Positions 5,574 to 6,217 of a stretch of 6,217 nucleotides of DNA are shown here, piece by piece. Within the stretch, counting starts at the first letter, position 1. The number at the start of each line of letters is the position of its first letter. This stretch comes from Methanomassiliicoccales archaeon (GTDB lineage: Archaea > Thermoplasmatota > Thermoplasmata > Sysuiplasmatales > Sysuiplasmataceae): positions 1-6,217 of the forward strand of contig DAHXLZ010000301.1 of NCBI GenBank assembly GCA_027365715.1, given 5' to 3'. The translations under genes and the position numbers were made by a program. Under the pieces are notes generated by a model, which saw only the letters and a program-made list of their open reading frames with translations, did not search any database and was not told the origin of the DNA.

Positions 5574-6217
5574 ATGAAGCGAATCATACCATGCCTCGAC
5601 ATACTCGGCGACGGCGTCGTGAAAGGAGTGCAGTTCAGGGGCCTGAAAAACGCCGGTGACCCGGTAGAGCTCTCGTCCAGATACGAGAAAGAGGGAGCGG
5701 ATGAGATAGCATGGCTGGATATTGGCGCGACAAACTCCTCAAGGGAGACCATGTTCGACAGACTGAGAGACACCGCTTCTGTTCTCTTCATACCGCTGAC
5801 GGCCGGAGGAGGCCTCAGGTCCCTAGAGGATGTTTCCAGGGCACTTGGCAGCGGTGCAGACAAGATATCGCTCAACACTGCGGCTGTGAAGAATCCGGAT
5901 CTCGTGAGGGAAGTAAGTGAGGAATTTGGCAGTCAGTGCGTCGTTGTCTCTGTAGATGCGGCCTGGAACAGCCGGGCGCATAGATACGAGGTATTCACAA
6001 ATTCAGGTACAGTTGCTTCCGGAATGGATGCAATAGCGTGGTCGCGGAGAGTGCAAGATCTCGGTGCCGGCGAAATATTGCTTACAAGCAGAGATGCGGA
6101 CGGTACAGGCAGGGGATATGATGAGCGGCTCGTGTCCGCTGTCACCTCCTCCCTGACAATACCGGTAATTGCATCAGGCGGATGTGGCTCGATCGGGGAT
6201 TTTATCAGTGTTCTCGG
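5574..6217 (+). CDS. hisF: Imidazole glycerol phosphate synthase, cyclase subunit (HisF), 3' truncated by window edge
   Basis: A (beta/alpha)8-barrel cyclase that joins PRFAR with ammonia from HisH to give IGP and AICAR. 214 codons are visible with no stop; the family is about 250 aa, so some 35-40 residues lie beyond the edge. Numbering is from ATG 5574. Landmarks: KRIIPCLD with catalytic D9, KNAGDPVELSSRYEKEGADE, PLTAGGGLRS, ADKISLNTAAVKNP, FGSQCVVVSVD with the second catalytic Asp D128, GAGEILLTSRDADGTGRGYD and IPVIASGGCGS. The ammonia-gate residues known from Thermotoga HisF are all present (R3, E44, K97, E167), as is D96 for the salt bridge to HisH Lys. Oddities: LDIGAT for LDITAS, and DAAW for DAKR/DARR just after the second catalytic Asp. 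TTG 5565 would add three residues (MNR) and is a weaker start choice. Confidence 0.96.
   Translation, partial: MKRIIPCLDILGDGVVKGVQFRGLKNAGDPVELSSRYEKEGADEIAWLDIGATNSSRETMFDRLRDTASVLFIPLTAGGGLRSLEDVSRALGSGADKISLNTAAVKNPDLVREVSEEFGSQCVVVSVDAAWNSRAHRYEVFTNSGTVASGMDAIAWSRRVQDLGAGEILLTSRDADGTGRGYDERLVSAVTSSLTIPVIASGGCGSIGDFISVL

Noticed and set aside
1..6217. Mobile elements, CRISPR arrays, tRNA or rRNA genes, or a novel defence system
   Set aside because: No direct-repeat arrays, transposase-like frames, tRNA cloverleaf signatures or defence domains were seen. The window is coding for histidine biosynthesis almost throughout.

Overview
The window is most of a histidine-biosynthesis operon on the + strand. 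Seven tightly packed genes run in the order hisG-hisD-hisC-hisH-hisA-hisB-hisF. The last, hisF, is cut by the right edge. An archaeal source is the best guess, perhaps Thermoplasmatota-like, but only at low to moderate confidence. In favour: arginine is mostly AGA/AGG, ATA is common for isoleucine, strong Shine-Dalgarno (SD) sequences occur with GTG, TTG and probably CTG starts, HisG carries an archaeal-looking ITGxDL segment, HisA begins with an archaeal-looking KVVKLVGG stretch, and HisB is a stand-alone, compact dehydratase. No rRNA, tRNA or marker gene is present to settle it.

Layout. Positions 1-227 hold an open frame that may be the 3' end of an upstream gene, which I do not recognise. 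Positions 228-367 form an apparent leader with a 13-codon minicistron that has its own SD (267-308), a 10-bp stem-loop overlapping its stop (288-311), and a strong SD (355-361) that probably serves a CTG start of hisG at 368. From there to the right edge the DNA is almost wholly coding. The joints are hisG/hisD ATGA overlap, hisD/hisC 1-nt overlap, hisC/hisH ATGA overlap, hisH/hisA 10-nt overlap, hisA/hisB 0-3 nt gap depending on the TTG chosen, and hisB/hisF about 5 nt. Translational coupling of a single polycistronic mRNA is the natural reading.

Function. HisG condenses PRPP and ATP (step 1). HisA isomerises ProFAR to PRFAR. The HisH-HisF synthase makes IGP and AICAR. HisB dehydrates IGP, HisC transaminates, and HisD oxidises histidinol to histidine. 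The HisI and HisE activities are not in the window and may lie downstream of hisF. No histidinol-phosphate phosphatase is seen.

Most of the window is ordinary, well-conserved metabolism, and I see no new defence, mobile or CRISPR-like system. The parts worth a second look are the hisG leader and start, and the divergent, shortened HisB, along with small substitutions at otherwise conserved positions of HisD, HisH and HisF.
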